From Desulfovibrio sp. JY (GTDB lineage: Bacteria; Desulfobacterota; Desulfovibrionia; Desulfovibrionales; Desulfovibrionaceae), in NCBI GenBank assembly GCA_021730285.1, contig CP082962.1, positions 4,225,501 to 4,289,500 on the forward strand: DNA of 64,000 bases. The letters run 5' to 3'. Below the pieces are notes generated by a model. The model had not been told where the DNA came from, ran no database searches, and saw nothing but the letters and a program-made list of their open reading frames with translations. Each line of letters opens with the position of its first letter. Position 1 is the first letter of the stretch. The position numbers and the translations under genes were made by a program. This document shows positions 43,598-57,137 of the stretch, piece after piece.

Positions 43598-45255
43598 CCC
43601 CCCTGCCCGACTGGCTTGCGGCGCAACTGCCCGCCCCTTTTACGGATATGCTGTTGGCCGGAACCGTCGGCCGCGACCATCTGCTGCGCGCCGCCGCCCT
43701 GGCCGGGGCCGTGGCCGGTCAGGCCCAAGGCCCGGCGCGGGAGGTGTGGACCCGCCGCCGCCTGGGGCTTGTGGCCGCCGCGTTCGAGGAAGACAGCCTG
43801 CATGGCCAAACGGCCGCCACCCTGGCCCAGGCCCTGGCCGAGGCCGACGCCCCGGCCGACCCGGCTTTGGCCGCCGTACTCCAAACCCTGGCGCGCGATT
43901 TCCGGATTCCGGAGAACACGGCCTATTACCAGCGTCTGTTGGCCACCGGCGACGCCCGGCGCATCGAGGCCTACCTGGAAAACGAATGCCGTGGCCGTTT
44001 TGGCCTTTTCTGGCTGCACGTGGCCCTGCGGCGGGACATTTTAGCGCGGGATTTCGACCGGGGACTGGCGCATATCGCCCTGGCCATGCCCGAAGCGCTT
44101 GCGCCGCTGGCCGACAAGCTGCGGGCCGATCTGGCCCTGCTCGCCGGTCGGCCGGGCGAGGCGCTTGGCCTCTACGAACGCTCCCTGGCCCGGGCTCCCC
44201 GGCCGCTTGGGCGCTTTCGGGCCGGGCTGGCCGCCTGGGCGGCCGGCGAGCGGGAGACGGCCAAGGCGCATTTCGCGGTGACGCTTGCGGCCCTGCCCGA
44301 ACACGTCTCCGCCGCCCTGGCCCTTTTTGATCTGGCGACCGGCCGGGACAGGGAAACGGCCCCCATCGCGCCGTCCGTGGCCATCGCGCTGTATACCTTC
44401 AACAAGGCCGCCGACCTGGACGCCACCCTGGCCTCGCTTTTCGCCTCGGCCATCGGGCAGGCCCGGGTGACCGTGCTCGACAACGCCTCGTCCGACAGCA
44501 CCCCTGACGTGCTCGCCGCCTGGGCGGACAGGATCGGAGACGAGCGCTTTGCGACCATCCGGCTGCCGGTCAATATCGGCGCGCCGGCCGCCCGCAACTG
44601 GCTGGCCGCCGATGCGCGCGTCGGGGGAGCGGATTTCGTCGCCTATCTCGACGACGACGTGGACCTGCCGGCGGACTGGCTGCCGCGGCTTTTCGCCGCC
44701 GTGCGGGCCTATCCCGAGGCCGGCGTCTGGGGCTGTCGGGTGGCCGACGCGGGCAATCCGGCCGTGGCCCAGGGCATCGGGGCCATGCTCGTTGCGGGAA
44801 AAACGCAGGCCGGCGAGACGGCCCTGCCCTGGCTTGGCGATCCCCATGCCGAAAGCTTCGATTTCGGGGCCTTTTCCCATCTGCGCCCGTGCCTGTCGGT
44901 CATGGGCTGCTGCCATCTCTTTCGCGGCGAACGGCTGCGCGCCGCCGGCGGCTTCGACATCCGCTATTCCCCTTCCCAGTACGACGACGTGGACCATGAC
45001 CTGCGCCTGGCCCTGTCCGGACGACCGCCGGTCTATCAAGGCCATCTGGTCGTCGGCCACAGGCGCCCGGCTCCGGTTTTCGCCCCGTCCCGGCCGGACC
45101 AGATCGCCGGCGGCGAGGCCAACCTGCACAAGCTTTTGGCCAAGCATCGGGAACAGTTTGCCAGGCTCGCGGACATCATGCGGCAAAGCGCGCGCGAGGA
45201 TCTGATCGCCAAATGGCGGGAGCTGCCCGACGTGGCAGGGACGGCGCGGCCTTAG
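43594..45255 (+). CDS. Family 2 glycosyltransferase with helical N-terminal extension (paralogue)
   Basis: A 553-residue paralogue of the protein at 25608-27278: residues 1-260 helical and Ala/Leu-rich, with TPR-like spacing (GEALGLYERSLARAP), then a GT-A domain with VTVLDNASSDSTPDV, LPVNIGAPAARNWL, YLDDDVDLPADW, MGCCHLF and GGFDIRYSPSQYDDVDHD. The metal-binding DDD is intact. It is coupled to the upstream GT-B gene. Its TAG overlaps the stop of the convergent histidine kinase gene by four bases. Confidence 0.78.
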   Translation: MTPLPDWLAAQLPAPFTDMLLAGTVGRDHLLRAAALAGAVAGQAQGPAREVWTRRRLGLVAAAFEEDSLHGQTAATLAQALAEADAPADPALAAVLQTLARDFRIPENTAYYQRLLATGDARRIEAYLENECRGRFGLFWLHVALRRDILARDFDRGLAHIALAMPEALAPLADKLRADLALLAGRPGEALGLYERSLARAPRPLGRFRAGLAAWAAGERETAKAHFAVTLAALPEHVSAALALFDLATGRDRETAPIAPSVAIALYTFNKAADLDATLASLFASAIGQARVTVLDNASSDSTPDVLAAWADRIGDERFATIRLPVNIGAPAARNWLAADARVGGADFVAYLDDDVDLPADWLPRLFAAVRAYPEAGVWGCRVADAGNPAVAQGIGAMLVAGKTQAGETALPWLGDPHAESFDFGAFSHLRPCLSVMGCCHLFRGERLRAAGGFDIRYSPSQYDDVDHDLRLALSGRPPVYQGHLVVGHRRPAPVFAPSRPDQIAGGEANLHKLLAKHREQFARLADIMRQSAREDLIAKWRELPDVAGTARP

Positions 45256-47288
45256 CCGAGCTTGTCGCCCAGGGAAAATCCCAGTCGGAAGACCGTGCCG
45301 GGGGAGGCGGGACCAAAGGTCAGCACCCCGCGCAGCTGGCGCGTGAGTTGCACGACAAGCTGCATGCCGAGGGATTTGACCGCGTCGGGATGAAAATTGG
45401 GCGGCAGACCCACGCCATCGTCCTCCACCACGGCCTGTACCTGATCGCCCTCCCGGGCCACCGTCAGACGGATGTTCCCCTCCTGCCGGTCGGCAAAGGC
45501 GTGCTTGACGGCGTTGGTCACCAGCTCGTTGATGATGAGCCCGAACGGGATGGCCTTGTCCAGGGTGACACGGCATTCGGCCAGGTTCAGGGCGAAGCCG
45601 ATGCTTTTTTGCCCGCGCAGCGACTGGACGACCTTGGGCACCAGACGCTCCAGATACTCCTTGAGGTCCACCCGGGCCAGATCGCCGGAACGGTAGAGTT
45701 CCTCGTGAATAAGCGCCATGGTGGCGATGCGGTTGCGGCTTTCCTCGAAAATGTCCTGGACGGCCGGATCCTCGATGGCGTCTTTTTGCAGGAAAAGCAG
45801 GCTGGAAATGACTTGCAGATTGTTCTTGACCCGGTGGTGCACTTCCTTGAGCAGCACTTCCTTTTCCAGAAGCGAATCGCGCAACTGCCGCTCCCGGATC
45901 TTGTCCCGGGTCACGTCGCGGATGACGCCGACGATAAAGCGGCCCCCAGCGGCATCGACGAAAAGCCCCTTGCGCGTGACCAGGGTATGCGAATGCCCCT
46001 CCTTGTCGGTGAATTGCTCCTCGAAAAGGTCCTCACGCCCCGTCTCCAAGACCATATTGTCGCGGGCGATAAAGACATCCGCCTCTTCCCGGGCCACGAA
46101 ATCGTAGTCCGTCGCGCCGACGATCGCCTCCGACGGCTGGCCGAGCATGGCGCAAAGCGCTCCGTTGGCCAGCACGAACCGGTGTTCGTTGTCCTTGACG
46201 AAGACAGGGTCGGGAATGGCTTCCACGATCATCCCCAAAAACTCGCGGGAACGGCGCAGCTCGGCTTCCACGGCCCGGCGCTCGGTGAGGTCGCGCAGCA
46301 CCCCCACCAGCCCCAGGAAAACGCCCTCGGCATCGAAATAAGGCCGCACCACCGCTTCCGCCCAGACCGTTCCCCCGTCCTTGCGACGCAGCTCCAGTTC
46401 CAACCGGCTGACGAAGTTCGGATCGACCTTGTTCCCGCTTATGAGTTGCTCCGCCGCCTGGCGGACCCGGGTAGCCGATGCGGGCGTCATCATCTGCTCG
46501 ATGGTTTCGGCCATGGCCTCCTGGACGCTTATTCCCCGAAGCCGCCGAATCGAAGGACTGACGTAGGTCGGACGCTGCTGCGGGTCCAAGGTGAAAATGA
46601 CGTCGTGGCAATTGTCGGCCAGCAGACGGTAGGTGAGGTCGCGCTCCCGCAAGGCGAGCTCCATGCTTTTGCGGCGCGAGATATCGCGCACGAACACCAA
46701 CGCCCCGGCCGTGGCCTCAAGCGCAAACGGCACGGCGGCCACCTCCACCTCGAGGGGGGTGCCGTCCAGCCGCAGATAGCGCTGCTCCCGAAGCCGGGCC
46801 GGCGCCTTACGCAGCACATTTTGCCGCATGCGCCCGGCGGTGGCATCCTGGGAATCCTCGTGCACGAACGCCATGACGTCCCGTCCCACGATCTCCTCGG
46901 GGCTTGCCGCGCCGAAGAGTTTGGCGGCTTCCGGATTGGCGAAAACGAAACGTTCGCCGTCGTGAATGAGAATGGCGTCCGGCGCGCTCTCCACCACCAG
47001 CCGGTACTGTTCCCGGCTTTCGCGCAGTTCGTGTTCCTTGCGCCGGCAGGCGGCTACATGGCGATGCAGGAGGAGAAACAGAAAAGACGAGGTGACAAGG
47101 ACAAAGGCCAGCCCCTTAAACGACGTCACCCGCAGCAGCAGGTCCGGGTCGTCGCGGAAATACATGGAGGTGAGACGATTGGAGAAAACGACCCACAGAA
47201 GACTGATCAGCAAATAGACCAGGGCGATCCTGGCGGGTCTGAGGTTGACCAGCCCTCCCGGGTCGTCCCGATCGTTTCGTCGCGTCAT
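45252..47288 (-). CDS. Membrane-bound PAS sensor histidine kinase (HisKA_2 type)
   Basis: A 678-residue sensor kinase. Two N-terminal transmembrane helices (about 18-37 and 55-75), three PAS domains (about 90-205, 215-335, 345-460), then a HisKA_2 phospho-acceptor domain with EVHHRVKNNLQVISSLL and a HATPase_c domain with INELVTNAVKHAF and DDGVGLP. This class often signals to PAS/LuxR-type or receiver-only outputs. ATG 47288 is preferred, as AGGTGGG lies 9 bases upstream; ATG 47294 is close by. priA ends 58 bases upstream. Confidence 0.9.
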   Translation of the reverse strand: MTRRNDRDDPGGLVNLRPARIALVYLLISLLWVVFSNRLTSMYFRDDPDLLLRVTSFKGLAFVLVTSSFLFLLLHRHVAACRRKEHELRESREQYRLVVESAPDAILIHDGERFVFANPEAAKLFGAASPEEIVGRDVMAFVHEDSQDATAGRMRQNVLRKAPARLREQRYLRLDGTPLEVEVAAVPFALEATAGALVFVRDISRRKSMELALRERDLTYRLLADNCHDVIFTLDPQQRPTYVSPSIRRLRGISVQEAMAETIEQMMTPASATRVRQAAEQLISGNKVDPNFVSRLELELRRKDGGTVWAEAVVRPYFDAEGVFLGLVGVLRDLTERRAVEAELRRSREFLGMIVEAIPDPVFVKDNEHRFVLANGALCAMLGQPSEAIVGATDYDFVAREEADVFIARDNMVLETGREDLFEEQFTDKEGHSHTLVTRKGLFVDAAGGRFIVGVIRDVTRDKIRERQLRDSLLEKEVLLKEVHHRVKNNLQVISSLLFLQKDAIEDPAVQDIFEESRNRIATMALIHEELYRSGDLARVDLKEYLERLVPKVVQSLRGQKSIGFALNLAECRVTLDKAIPFGLIINELVTNAVKHAFADRQEGNIRLTVAREGDQVQAVVEDDGVGLPPNFHPDAVKSLGMQLVVQLTRQLRGVLTFGPASPGTVFRLGFSLGDKLG

Positions 47289-47346
47289 GCCCATCCGCCC
47301 ACCTTGTTGACGAAGGCTCGTTGAAACCGCCCTTCTCCATCGCCGG

Positions 47347-49746
47347 TCACAGCATGTCCACCGGGTCGAGATCCAGGGTGAACCGCATCTTGACCGCGCC
47401 GGCAAGGGCTTTCCGACCGGCGGCGAATACGCGGCGTACACACGGCCAGTCCGGGGATTTGAACAGGCAGTGAAAGCGCCTGCGCCCGGCGACCAGGGCC
47501 AGCGGCGCCGGCGCCGGTCCAAGCACCCGTACCCCGAGCGGCGTGGCGGCCTGGCGCATGGCCTCGCCCACGGCGGCGACGACGGTGAAACCGGCCTCCC
47601 ACTCCCGGGGAAAGCTCAGGCGCGCGAGTCCCAACCGGGTAAATGGAGGATAACACAGGCGCTTGCGCCGGGAAAGCTCCAGCTCGAAAAAACCTTCAAA
47701 ATCGCCGCGAACCACGAACTGGAAAAAGGGGTCGTCGGGCATGCGCGTCTGGATGAGCACGCGTCCCGGCCGGTCTCCCCGGCCCGCCCGGCCGGCCAAC
47801 TGGGTCAGCAGTTGGAAGGTCCGCTCCGAAGCGCGGTAATCGGGCAGGTTGCGCCCGAGATCGGCATCGGCCGCGATGACCAGGGTCACGTCCGGAAAAT
47901 GGTGGCCCTTGGAAAGCATCTGCGTGCCGACCAGCACCTGGGCCCGACCCGAGGCGAAATCGGCCAGAATGGCCTCGGCCCGCTCGGGCCGCCGGGCGAT
48001 GTCCTTGTCGAGCCGGGCCACCTCGGTTCCGGCCGGCAGGACGCCGGCCAGCTGTTCCTCGAGCATCTCCGCGCCGACGCCCATGGGCAGAAAGCTGGCC
48101 CCGCCGCAAACAGGGCACGGCGCGGGATGGGGCCGGCTGTGGCCGCAATAGTGGCACACCAGCCGTTCCCGATCCTTGTGGTAGGTGAGCGACAAATCGC
48201 AGTGGGGACAGCGCACCGGGGCCTCGCAGTCGAGGCAGAATAAAAGCGGCGCATAGCCCCGGCGATTGAGGAGAATCATGGCCTGGTCGCCATCGGCCAC
48301 GGTTTCGGCCAGGGCGGCGGCGGCGCTGTCGGTCAAAACGCCCACCCGGTCGCCGGTTTCGCGCTGCCCGGCCACGGACGTGAGCTTCGACGCCCCGCGC
48401 ATGTCCACCAGCTCGATGGCCGGCATGCCGCCGCCGCCGATACGGGAGGGCAGGCGCACCATGGGCACATGGCCCTCCCGGGCGGCGTGGAAAGTCTTGA
48501 CGTCCGGCGTGGCCGAGCCAAGCACCAAGAGCGCCCCGGCCCGGCCGGCCCGGAAAAAGGCCACTTCCTTGGCCTGGTACGGCAGCCGGTCCTCCTGCTT
48601 GAACGCGCCGTCATGTTCCTCGTCGAGGACGATCAGCCCGATGTCCCGCAGCGGCAGAAAAAGCGCCGAGCGCGTGCCGACGACAAGCAGGGGCGCATCG
48701 TCGCCGCCGCAACGGCGAAAGGCGTGCTCGCGGGCGGCCGGCGGCTGGTAGCCATGGTAGAGCAGGGGCGGACAGCCCGGAAAGGCTCCGGCCGCGGCAC
48801 GGTGCAGCCGGGCGGCCAAGGCCACTTCCGGAGCGAGCAGCAGCACCCGCCGTCCCCGGGCCAGCGCCTTGGCGGCAAGCTCCATGTACAGGCGCGTCTT
48901 GCCGCTGCCGGTTACGCCGAACACCAGCCGCGCCGCCCCGTCCGGGGCATCAAAGACCGGGGCCAAATTTTCGAGGGCGGCCGCCTGGGCGGCGGTCAGC
49001 GGCGGCATGGCGGCCAGGGACGTCTCCCTGCCCCCGGCCTCGGTCGGCCCGACCATGCAATCCGCAGCGGCGGCCCCATCGTCGAGGCGCACCAATTCCA
49101 GGCCCACCAGCCGGCGCAGGACGGTGAGGGTGTCCGGGCCGATCTTTTTCTTGAGGTCGGAAAGCGGCATGGGGCCGGCATCGCAAAGCGCGTCGAGGAC
49201 CGCGATCTGCCTGGCCGCGCCGGGACGCACCGGCCAGGGCGGATCGGCGGCAAGCGCGCACAGCGGATCGGCCGCTTCCTCGGCCAGCCGGCAGCCCATG
49301 GCCCCCCTCCGCCAGGCCGCGACCAGTCCGGCCCGGGCCGCCGGGGCAAGCCGGGCAAGAGCCTTGGCCGCCATGCGCCGGGGCAGGCCGGATTCGGTCA
49401 CCTCGAAGACCACCTGGGCCGTACGCATGCCGCGCGGCAAGAGCGTGCCCAGAATGCGGCCGGGCTCGGCCATGTGCCGGCTGGCCAGGTTTTTCACCAG
49501 CTCCAGATAGTCGGCGTCGCAGGCGGGACGGCGTTCCAGGGGCCACAGCACCGGCCGCAGGCGCACGCCCTCGGGCGGCGTGACCCCGACCTCCCAGACC
49601 ACGCCGGCCCGCAGCATGCCGGCCACCGGCGCAAGCAGGCACAGCCCCACGGGGAAATCCTCCGGGGCGAAGCCGTCCGGCACGGTATAGGTCAGGATGG
49701 CATACGGCGGGGCCGTCAGGGCGACGGCCAAGGTGGCGGCAGTCAT
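47347..49746 (-). CDS. priA: Primosomal protein N' (PriA helicase)
   Basis: Restarts stalled replication forks. 799 residues. N-terminal 3'-DNA-binding domain, Walker A GVTGSGKTRLY, DEEHD box (VLDEEHDGAF), and eight zinc-binding cysteines between helicase motifs (LDCEAPVRCPHC, CHYCGH, CPVCGG), followed by GTQMLSKGHHFPDV and the helicase C domain. The start at 49746 (MTAATLAV) is chosen to suit the family's N-terminus; the ribosome site is weak, and 17 more codons are open upstream. Confidence 0.93.
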   Translation of the reverse strand: MTAATLAVALTAPPYAILTYTVPDGFAPEDFPVGLCLLAPVAGMLRAGVVWEVGVTPPEGVRLRPVLWPLERRPACDADYLELVKNLASRHMAEPGRILGTLLPRGMRTAQVVFEVTESGLPRRMAAKALARLAPAARAGLVAAWRRGAMGCRLAEEAADPLCALAADPPWPVRPGAARQIAVLDALCDAGPMPLSDLKKKIGPDTLTVLRRLVGLELVRLDDGAAAADCMVGPTEAGGRETSLAAMPPLTAAQAAALENLAPVFDAPDGAARLVFGVTGSGKTRLYMELAAKALARGRRVLLLAPEVALAARLHRAAAGAFPGCPPLLYHGYQPPAAREHAFRRCGGDDAPLLVVGTRSALFLPLRDIGLIVLDEEHDGAFKQEDRLPYQAKEVAFFRAGRAGALLVLGSATPDVKTFHAAREGHVPMVRLPSRIGGGGMPAIELVDMRGASKLTSVAGQRETGDRVGVLTDSAAAALAETVADGDQAMILLNRRGYAPLLFCLDCEAPVRCPHCDLSLTYHKDRERLVCHYCGHSRPHPAPCPVCGGASFLPMGVGAEMLEEQLAGVLPAGTEVARLDKDIARRPERAEAILADFASGRAQVLVGTQMLSKGHHFPDVTLVIAADADLGRNLPDYRASERTFQLLTQLAGRAGRGDRPGRVLIQTRMPDDPFFQFVVRGDFEGFFELELSRRKRLCYPPFTRLGLARLSFPREWEAGFTVVAAVGEAMRQAATPLGVRVLGPAPAPLALVAGRRRFHCLFKSPDWPCVRRVFAAGRKALAGAVKMRFTLDLDPVDML

Positions 49747-49756
49747 GGGACACACG

Positions 49757-49787
49757 GAAAACGCCCGGGAGGCACGCCTCCCGGGCG
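49757..49787 (-). terminator. Rho-independent terminator of galU
   Basis: An 11-bp perfect stem CGCCCGGGAGG (49762-49772) / CCTCCCGGGCG (49777-49787), followed on the minus strand by TTTT. It lies past the galU stop and partly in front of priA. Confidence 0.85.
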
Positions 49788-49830
49788 ATACGGACAAGAA
49801 AATTCGGACCCGGCGGCCCGTTCGAACGGA

Positions 49831-50703
49831 CTAATCCGCAAAAGGCAAAAGCTCGCGCAGGCGCGGCACCAGGGATTCACGCAGCGCCTCGTCATGCAGG
49901 GCAAAATAAATATTGGCCGTCAAATAATCCACCCAGTCGCCGGCGTCGAAACGCTGGCCCTGGATCTTGACCGCCAGCAGGCGGTTGTTGCCGGCAAGGC
50001 CTTTGAGGCCGTCGGTGAGCTGGATTTCGCCGCCATGGCCCGGGGTCACCTTCTCCAGATGGTAGAAGATGTCCGGGAACAGCACGTAGCGGCCGACAAT
50101 GGCGAGCCTGGACGGCGCTTCGTTGACCTTGGGCTTTTCCACCAGATTGCGCACCCGGAACATGCCCGGGGCGAATTCCTCGCCGTCGATGATGCCGTAG
50201 CGGGAAACCATGTTCGCCGGCACTTCCATGACGCCGATGACGGGCATGTGCTCGGCCTGGGCCACGGTCAAGAGCTGCTTGATGCCGGGCTCCATGCTGA
50301 ACATCAGGTCATCGCCGACCATGACGCAGAAGGGATCGTTCTTGCAGACCTCGCGGGCGCACAAAACGGCGTGGCCCAGTCCCAGCTGCTTCTTCTGGCG
50401 CACGGAGATGATGTTGGCCATCTCCGCCACCTCGCGCACCATCTTGAGCATATCGGTCTTGCCCGTGCGCGCAAGCAGGTCCTCGAGGGCCAGATTATAG
50501 TCGAAGTGGTCCTCGATAATGGTCTTGTTCCGGTTGGTGACGAAAACGACATCCTGCAGTCCCGAAGCCTGGGCTTCCTCGACGACGTACTGCACGATGG
50601 GTTTGTTATAAACGGGCAGCATCTCCTTGGGGATGTTCTTCGTGGCCGGCAAGGACCGCGTACCCCATCCGGCAACGGGAATGACCACCTTCTTGATTTC
50701 CAT
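49831..50703 (-). CDS. galU: UTP-glucose-1-phosphate uridylyltransferase GalU
   Basis: Makes UDP-glucose for LPS, osmoprotectant and other glycans. 290 residues. Signatures: VVIPVAGWGTRSLPATK and EMLPVYNKPIVQYVVEE at the N-terminus, GLGHAVLCA, VMVGDDLMF and the lysine region LVEKPKVNEAPS. AAGGAG lies 7 bases ahead of the start. It is the last gene of the minus-strand run glmM-galU, 199 bases after glmM. Confidence 0.95.
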   Translation of the reverse strand: MEIKKVVIPVAGWGTRSLPATKNIPKEMLPVYNKPIVQYVVEEAQASGLQDVVFVTNRNKTIIEDHFDYNLALEDLLARTGKTDMLKMVREVAEMANIISVRQKKQLGLGHAVLCAREVCKNDPFCVMVGDDLMFSMEPGIKQLLTVAQAEHMPVIGVMEVPANMVSRYGIIDGEEFAPGMFRVRNLVEKPKVNEAPSRLAIVGRYVLFPDIFYHLEKVTPGHGGEIQLTDGLKGLAGNNRLLAVKIQGQRFDAGDWVDYLTANIYFALHDEALRESLVPRLRELLPFAD

Positions 50704-50902
50704 GCTCTTCTCCTTGAAAGCGCGCACTGCCCGGTATGATTGCGGCTGTGGCGGACCGCGCCCGTGCGTCCAGCCGGCCGATTTTGACCTATCCCGCGAC
50801 GCCGGTCCGCCCTGCCGGACGGTACCACGCATCACCAACCGACGTTAATGGCTTTGCACGAACAAGTCCAGCCCCAAAAGGCATTTCCGACGCCCCCGTC
50901 GC

Positions 50903-52255
<1,353 letters not shown>

Positions 52256-52285
52256 GCATTCTCCCAGGCCGGATGCCTCCGACCT

Positions 52286-53182
52286 TTATTTCACGGTCAG
52301 CGTCACCTTTTCGGGCTTGGCTTCGATCAGTTCACACCCCTGAGGCATCTTGACCCGGTACGAGGCAACATATTTACCCGGTTCGATTCCCGGCTTCAAC
52401 TCCAGCGAAGCCTCGACCAGGCCGGCAAAGGCCTTGTCGGACAAAAGCGCCGCCGGCCCCTTGATGCGCAGCGTCACCGCGGCCGGACTGGCCGTGATCT
52501 CGCGCCCCTTGGGCGGCACGAGGGTCAGCGGCGCCCGCAACGTCACCTCCGACTCCCTGCCGACGAAGCCCATGGACACGTCCACGGCCACGGGCGACGC
52601 GTCCACGTCATCGGGGACGTCCAGGGCCACCCGCTCCTCGAACCGACCCGGCGGCGGGCTCGGCACGGTCACCGGCTGGGTGCGCACCTGGGTCATGCCG
52701 TCGAGCTTCGAGGACGGGCCGGTCAGGCGCACGCTGTCCGGCGTCACCCTGACCCCGGTCATGGAGTAGCCCTCGGGCACGGGCGAACGCAGCACCACTT
52801 TGACCGGCACCTTTTTGACCGTCCGCTTTTCCACCTCGAGCTCCAGGCGCGACGGCCTGATCTCCACCACCTCGTAGACCTTGGGCAGCGGGATGTTCTT
52901 GGCGTCGAAGACGATGAGATTCTTGCCGGGGGCGATCCTGCCGAGGTTCAGGTTGTAGACGAGCTGGCTGTCCTCGATGCGGCGGGCCACGCCCCGCGGG
53001 CCGCGCACCAACACGTCCACCGAGCCGACCATGCCGCTTTTGATGTAAAGCCCCTCGGGCGCGCCGGTCATCTCCACCCGCATGGCCATCCAGGTATCGA
53101 CCTTCTCCCGGCCGGTGACGAGGTACCAGCAGAAAACGGCCATGGCGAAGGCCAAAAGCAGGTATTGCCAGTTCGGTTTCAT
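52286..53182 (-). CDS. cdaR: YbbR-domain regulator of diadenylate cyclase (CdaR)
   Basis: A 298-residue protein with one N-terminal transmembrane helix (about 6-24) and an extracytoplasmic part made of repeated YbbR-like beta domains. CdaR proteins bind CdaA in the membrane and modulate c-di-AMP synthesis. The start overlaps the cdaA stop (53179-53182), and glmM follows directly, an arrangement conserved in many bacteria. Confidence 0.88.
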   Translation of the reverse strand: MKPNWQYLLLAFAMAVFCWYLVTGREKVDTWMAMRVEMTGAPEGLYIKSGMVGSVDVLVRGPRGVARRIEDSQLVYNLNLGRIAPGKNLIVFDAKNIPLPKVYEVVEIRPSRLELEVEKRTVKKVPVKVVLRSPVPEGYSMTGVRVTPDSVRLTGPSSKLDGMTQVRTQPVTVPSPPPGRFEERVALDVPDDVDASPVAVDVSMGFVGRESEVTLRAPLTLVPPKGREITASPAAVTLRIKGPAALLSDKAFAGLVEASLELKPGIEPGKYVASYRVKMPQGCELIEAKPEKVTLTVK

Positions 53183-53949
53183 ACGCGTTTGGTAAAAAGA
53201 TTCCACAACATGTTTTTGAGCGTGCGTTCATCCACCGGGGAAATGAGCCTGCCGCCCTCGGCCACGGACACCACCCCGCGCTCCTCGGACACGACCACGG
53301 CCAGGGAGTCGGTCTCCTCGGTGATGCCAAGGGCCGCCCGGTGCCGCGTGCCGAGCGAGGCGTCAAGCGGCACGCCGGCAATGAGCGGCAGGATGCAGCC
53401 GGCGGCGGCGATGGTCTCGCCCTGGACGATGACCGCACCGTCGTGCAGGGGCGTATCCGGGAAAAAGATGGTGCCGAGCAGTTCCCGGCTCATGCGGGCG
53501 TAGACCTCCACCCCGCGCTCGATCCAGTCGCCAAGGGGCACCCGGCGCTCGAAGACGATCAGCGCCCCGGTCTTGGTGCGGGCCATCTGGAAAACGGCCA
53601 GGACGCAGGCGTCGAGGGCCGCCTCGGTCATGGCCTCGCGCCGTCGGGGACGGAAAAAGCCCCAGGCCCCGACGCTCGAGAGCGCCTTGCGGATGTCGGC
53701 CTGAAACAAAATGATGATGACCAGGAAGATCGAGCCCAGGAAGTTGGTGAGGAGCCAATGCAGGGTGTTGAGCCCGAACTCCCCGGACAGGTAATAGAGA
53801 ATGCAGATGAGCAGGAAACCGTGGAGCACGGACACGGCCCTGGTGCCGTGAATGAGGATGAGCCCACGGTAGAAGATGTAGGTGACGAGCCCGATATCCA
53901 GGACCTCGGTCCAGGACAGGTGCAGATTTTCGAGAAAGGCGAGGGACAT
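53179..53949 (-). CDS. cdaA: Diadenylate cyclase CdaA
   Basis: Membrane enzyme making c-di-AMP from two ATP. 256 residues: three N-terminal transmembrane helices (about 14-100), a linker, and the DAC domain with the catalytic DGA motif (PLHDGAVIV) and RHR motif (LGTRHRAALG) intact. ATG 53949 is used; GTG 53955 is two codons upstream, and neither has a good ribosome site. It is coupled by overlap to cdaR. Confidence 0.95.
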   Translation of the reverse strand: MSLAFLENLHLSWTEVLDIGLVTYIFYRGLILIHGTRAVSVLHGFLLICILYYLSGEFGLNTLHWLLTNFLGSIFLVIIILFQADIRKALSSVGAWGFFRPRRREAMTEAALDACVLAVFQMARTKTGALIVFERRVPLGDWIERGVEVYARMSRELLGTIFFPDTPLHDGAVIVQGETIAAAGCILPLIAGVPLDASLGTRHRAALGITEETDSLAVVVSEERGVVSVAEGGRLISPVDERTLKNMLWNLFTKRV

Positions 53950-53993
53950 GGCCACAGTCCGCGGCTGGAGGGTGATTGCCGGGGGAGGTCGCG

Positions 53994-54828
53994 TCAGGCG
54001 GCCATGGCGGCGGCCAGACGCAGGGCCTGGGCGACCCCGGCCACATCATGAACGCGATGGATACGCGCGCCACGGGCGGCGCACAGGGCGGAAGCCACGG
54101 CCGTGGCCGGCCCGCGGTTCTCCACCGGCAGGCCGAGAAACGCCCCGAAGAAGGCCTTGTTGGACAGGCCCATATAGATCGGACGCCCCAGAACGGCGAA
54201 GCGGTCCAGACCGCGCAGGAGGGCCAGGTTGTGCTCCAGGCGCTTGCCAAAGCCGATGCCCGGATCGAGGACGACATGGTCCTCGGGCAGGCCGGCCCGC
54301 ACGAGCCGGGAAAGATGCGCCTCGAAAAAGGCCAGGATATCCTCGACCACGTCGTCGTAGCGCGGATCGTCCTGCATGCTTCGGGGCCGGCCCTGGCAGT
54401 GCATGAGCACATAGCCGGGCTTACCTACGACCAGCACGTCCGTGAGTTCCGGGTCAAAGGCGCAGGCCGAGATGTCGTTGACGATGACCGCCCCGGCCTC
54501 GATGGCGGCGGCGGCGCAGCCGGCCTTGAAGGTGTCCACGGACACCAGCGCGCCGGGAAGCTCGCGCAGAATTCCGGAAACCACGGGCACCACCCGGCGG
54601 ATTTCCTCTTCCAGTGGCACCTGGGCAGCGCCTGGCCGGGTGGATTCCCCGCCGACGTCGAGGATGTCCGCGCCCTCGGCGGCCAGGGCCAGGCCGTGGG
54701 CCACGGCGGCGGCCGCAGTCTCGTGGCGGCCGCCGTCGGAAAAGGAGTCCGGGGTAACGTTTATGATGCCGGCGATGCGGTTGGCCGCGCAGTCGAGGAC
54801 AAGCCCCCGACCCAGCCGCCAAAGCGTG

Positions 54829-54845
<17 letters not shown>
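53994..54845 (-). CDS. folP: Dihydropteroate synthase FolP
   Basis: Condenses p-aminobenzoate with dihydropterin pyrophosphate in folate synthesis. 283 residues. Signatures: [14 protein letters not shown] near residue 26, the [16 protein letters not shown] loop, VNDIS and the C-terminal [13 protein letters not shown] and RIHRVHDV. The start at 54845 lies inside the ftsH 3' end (17-base overlap), so translation is probably coupled to ftsH. Confidence 0.94.
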
Positions 54846-56916
<2,071 letters not shown>

Positions 56917-57137
56917 ACTGGAGTCCTCCAGGAGTCGGGCAAGGAAGGGTGGGGCCCGCGAGTTGTAAAGGTGATGGCCATAGCACAGCCGCATCCGGGC
57001 TGTCCACGCGGCAAAACCGGTTTTCCTTCGCCGCCGGCCAAGAGTCGGAAATGCCCGGGCAAGGCTTGCCAAGGCCTTCGTAGCTTCATATTGTATTGCA
57101 TAATAAGCGTCCAGGACGCGTCCGGCAAGGAGCGGCG

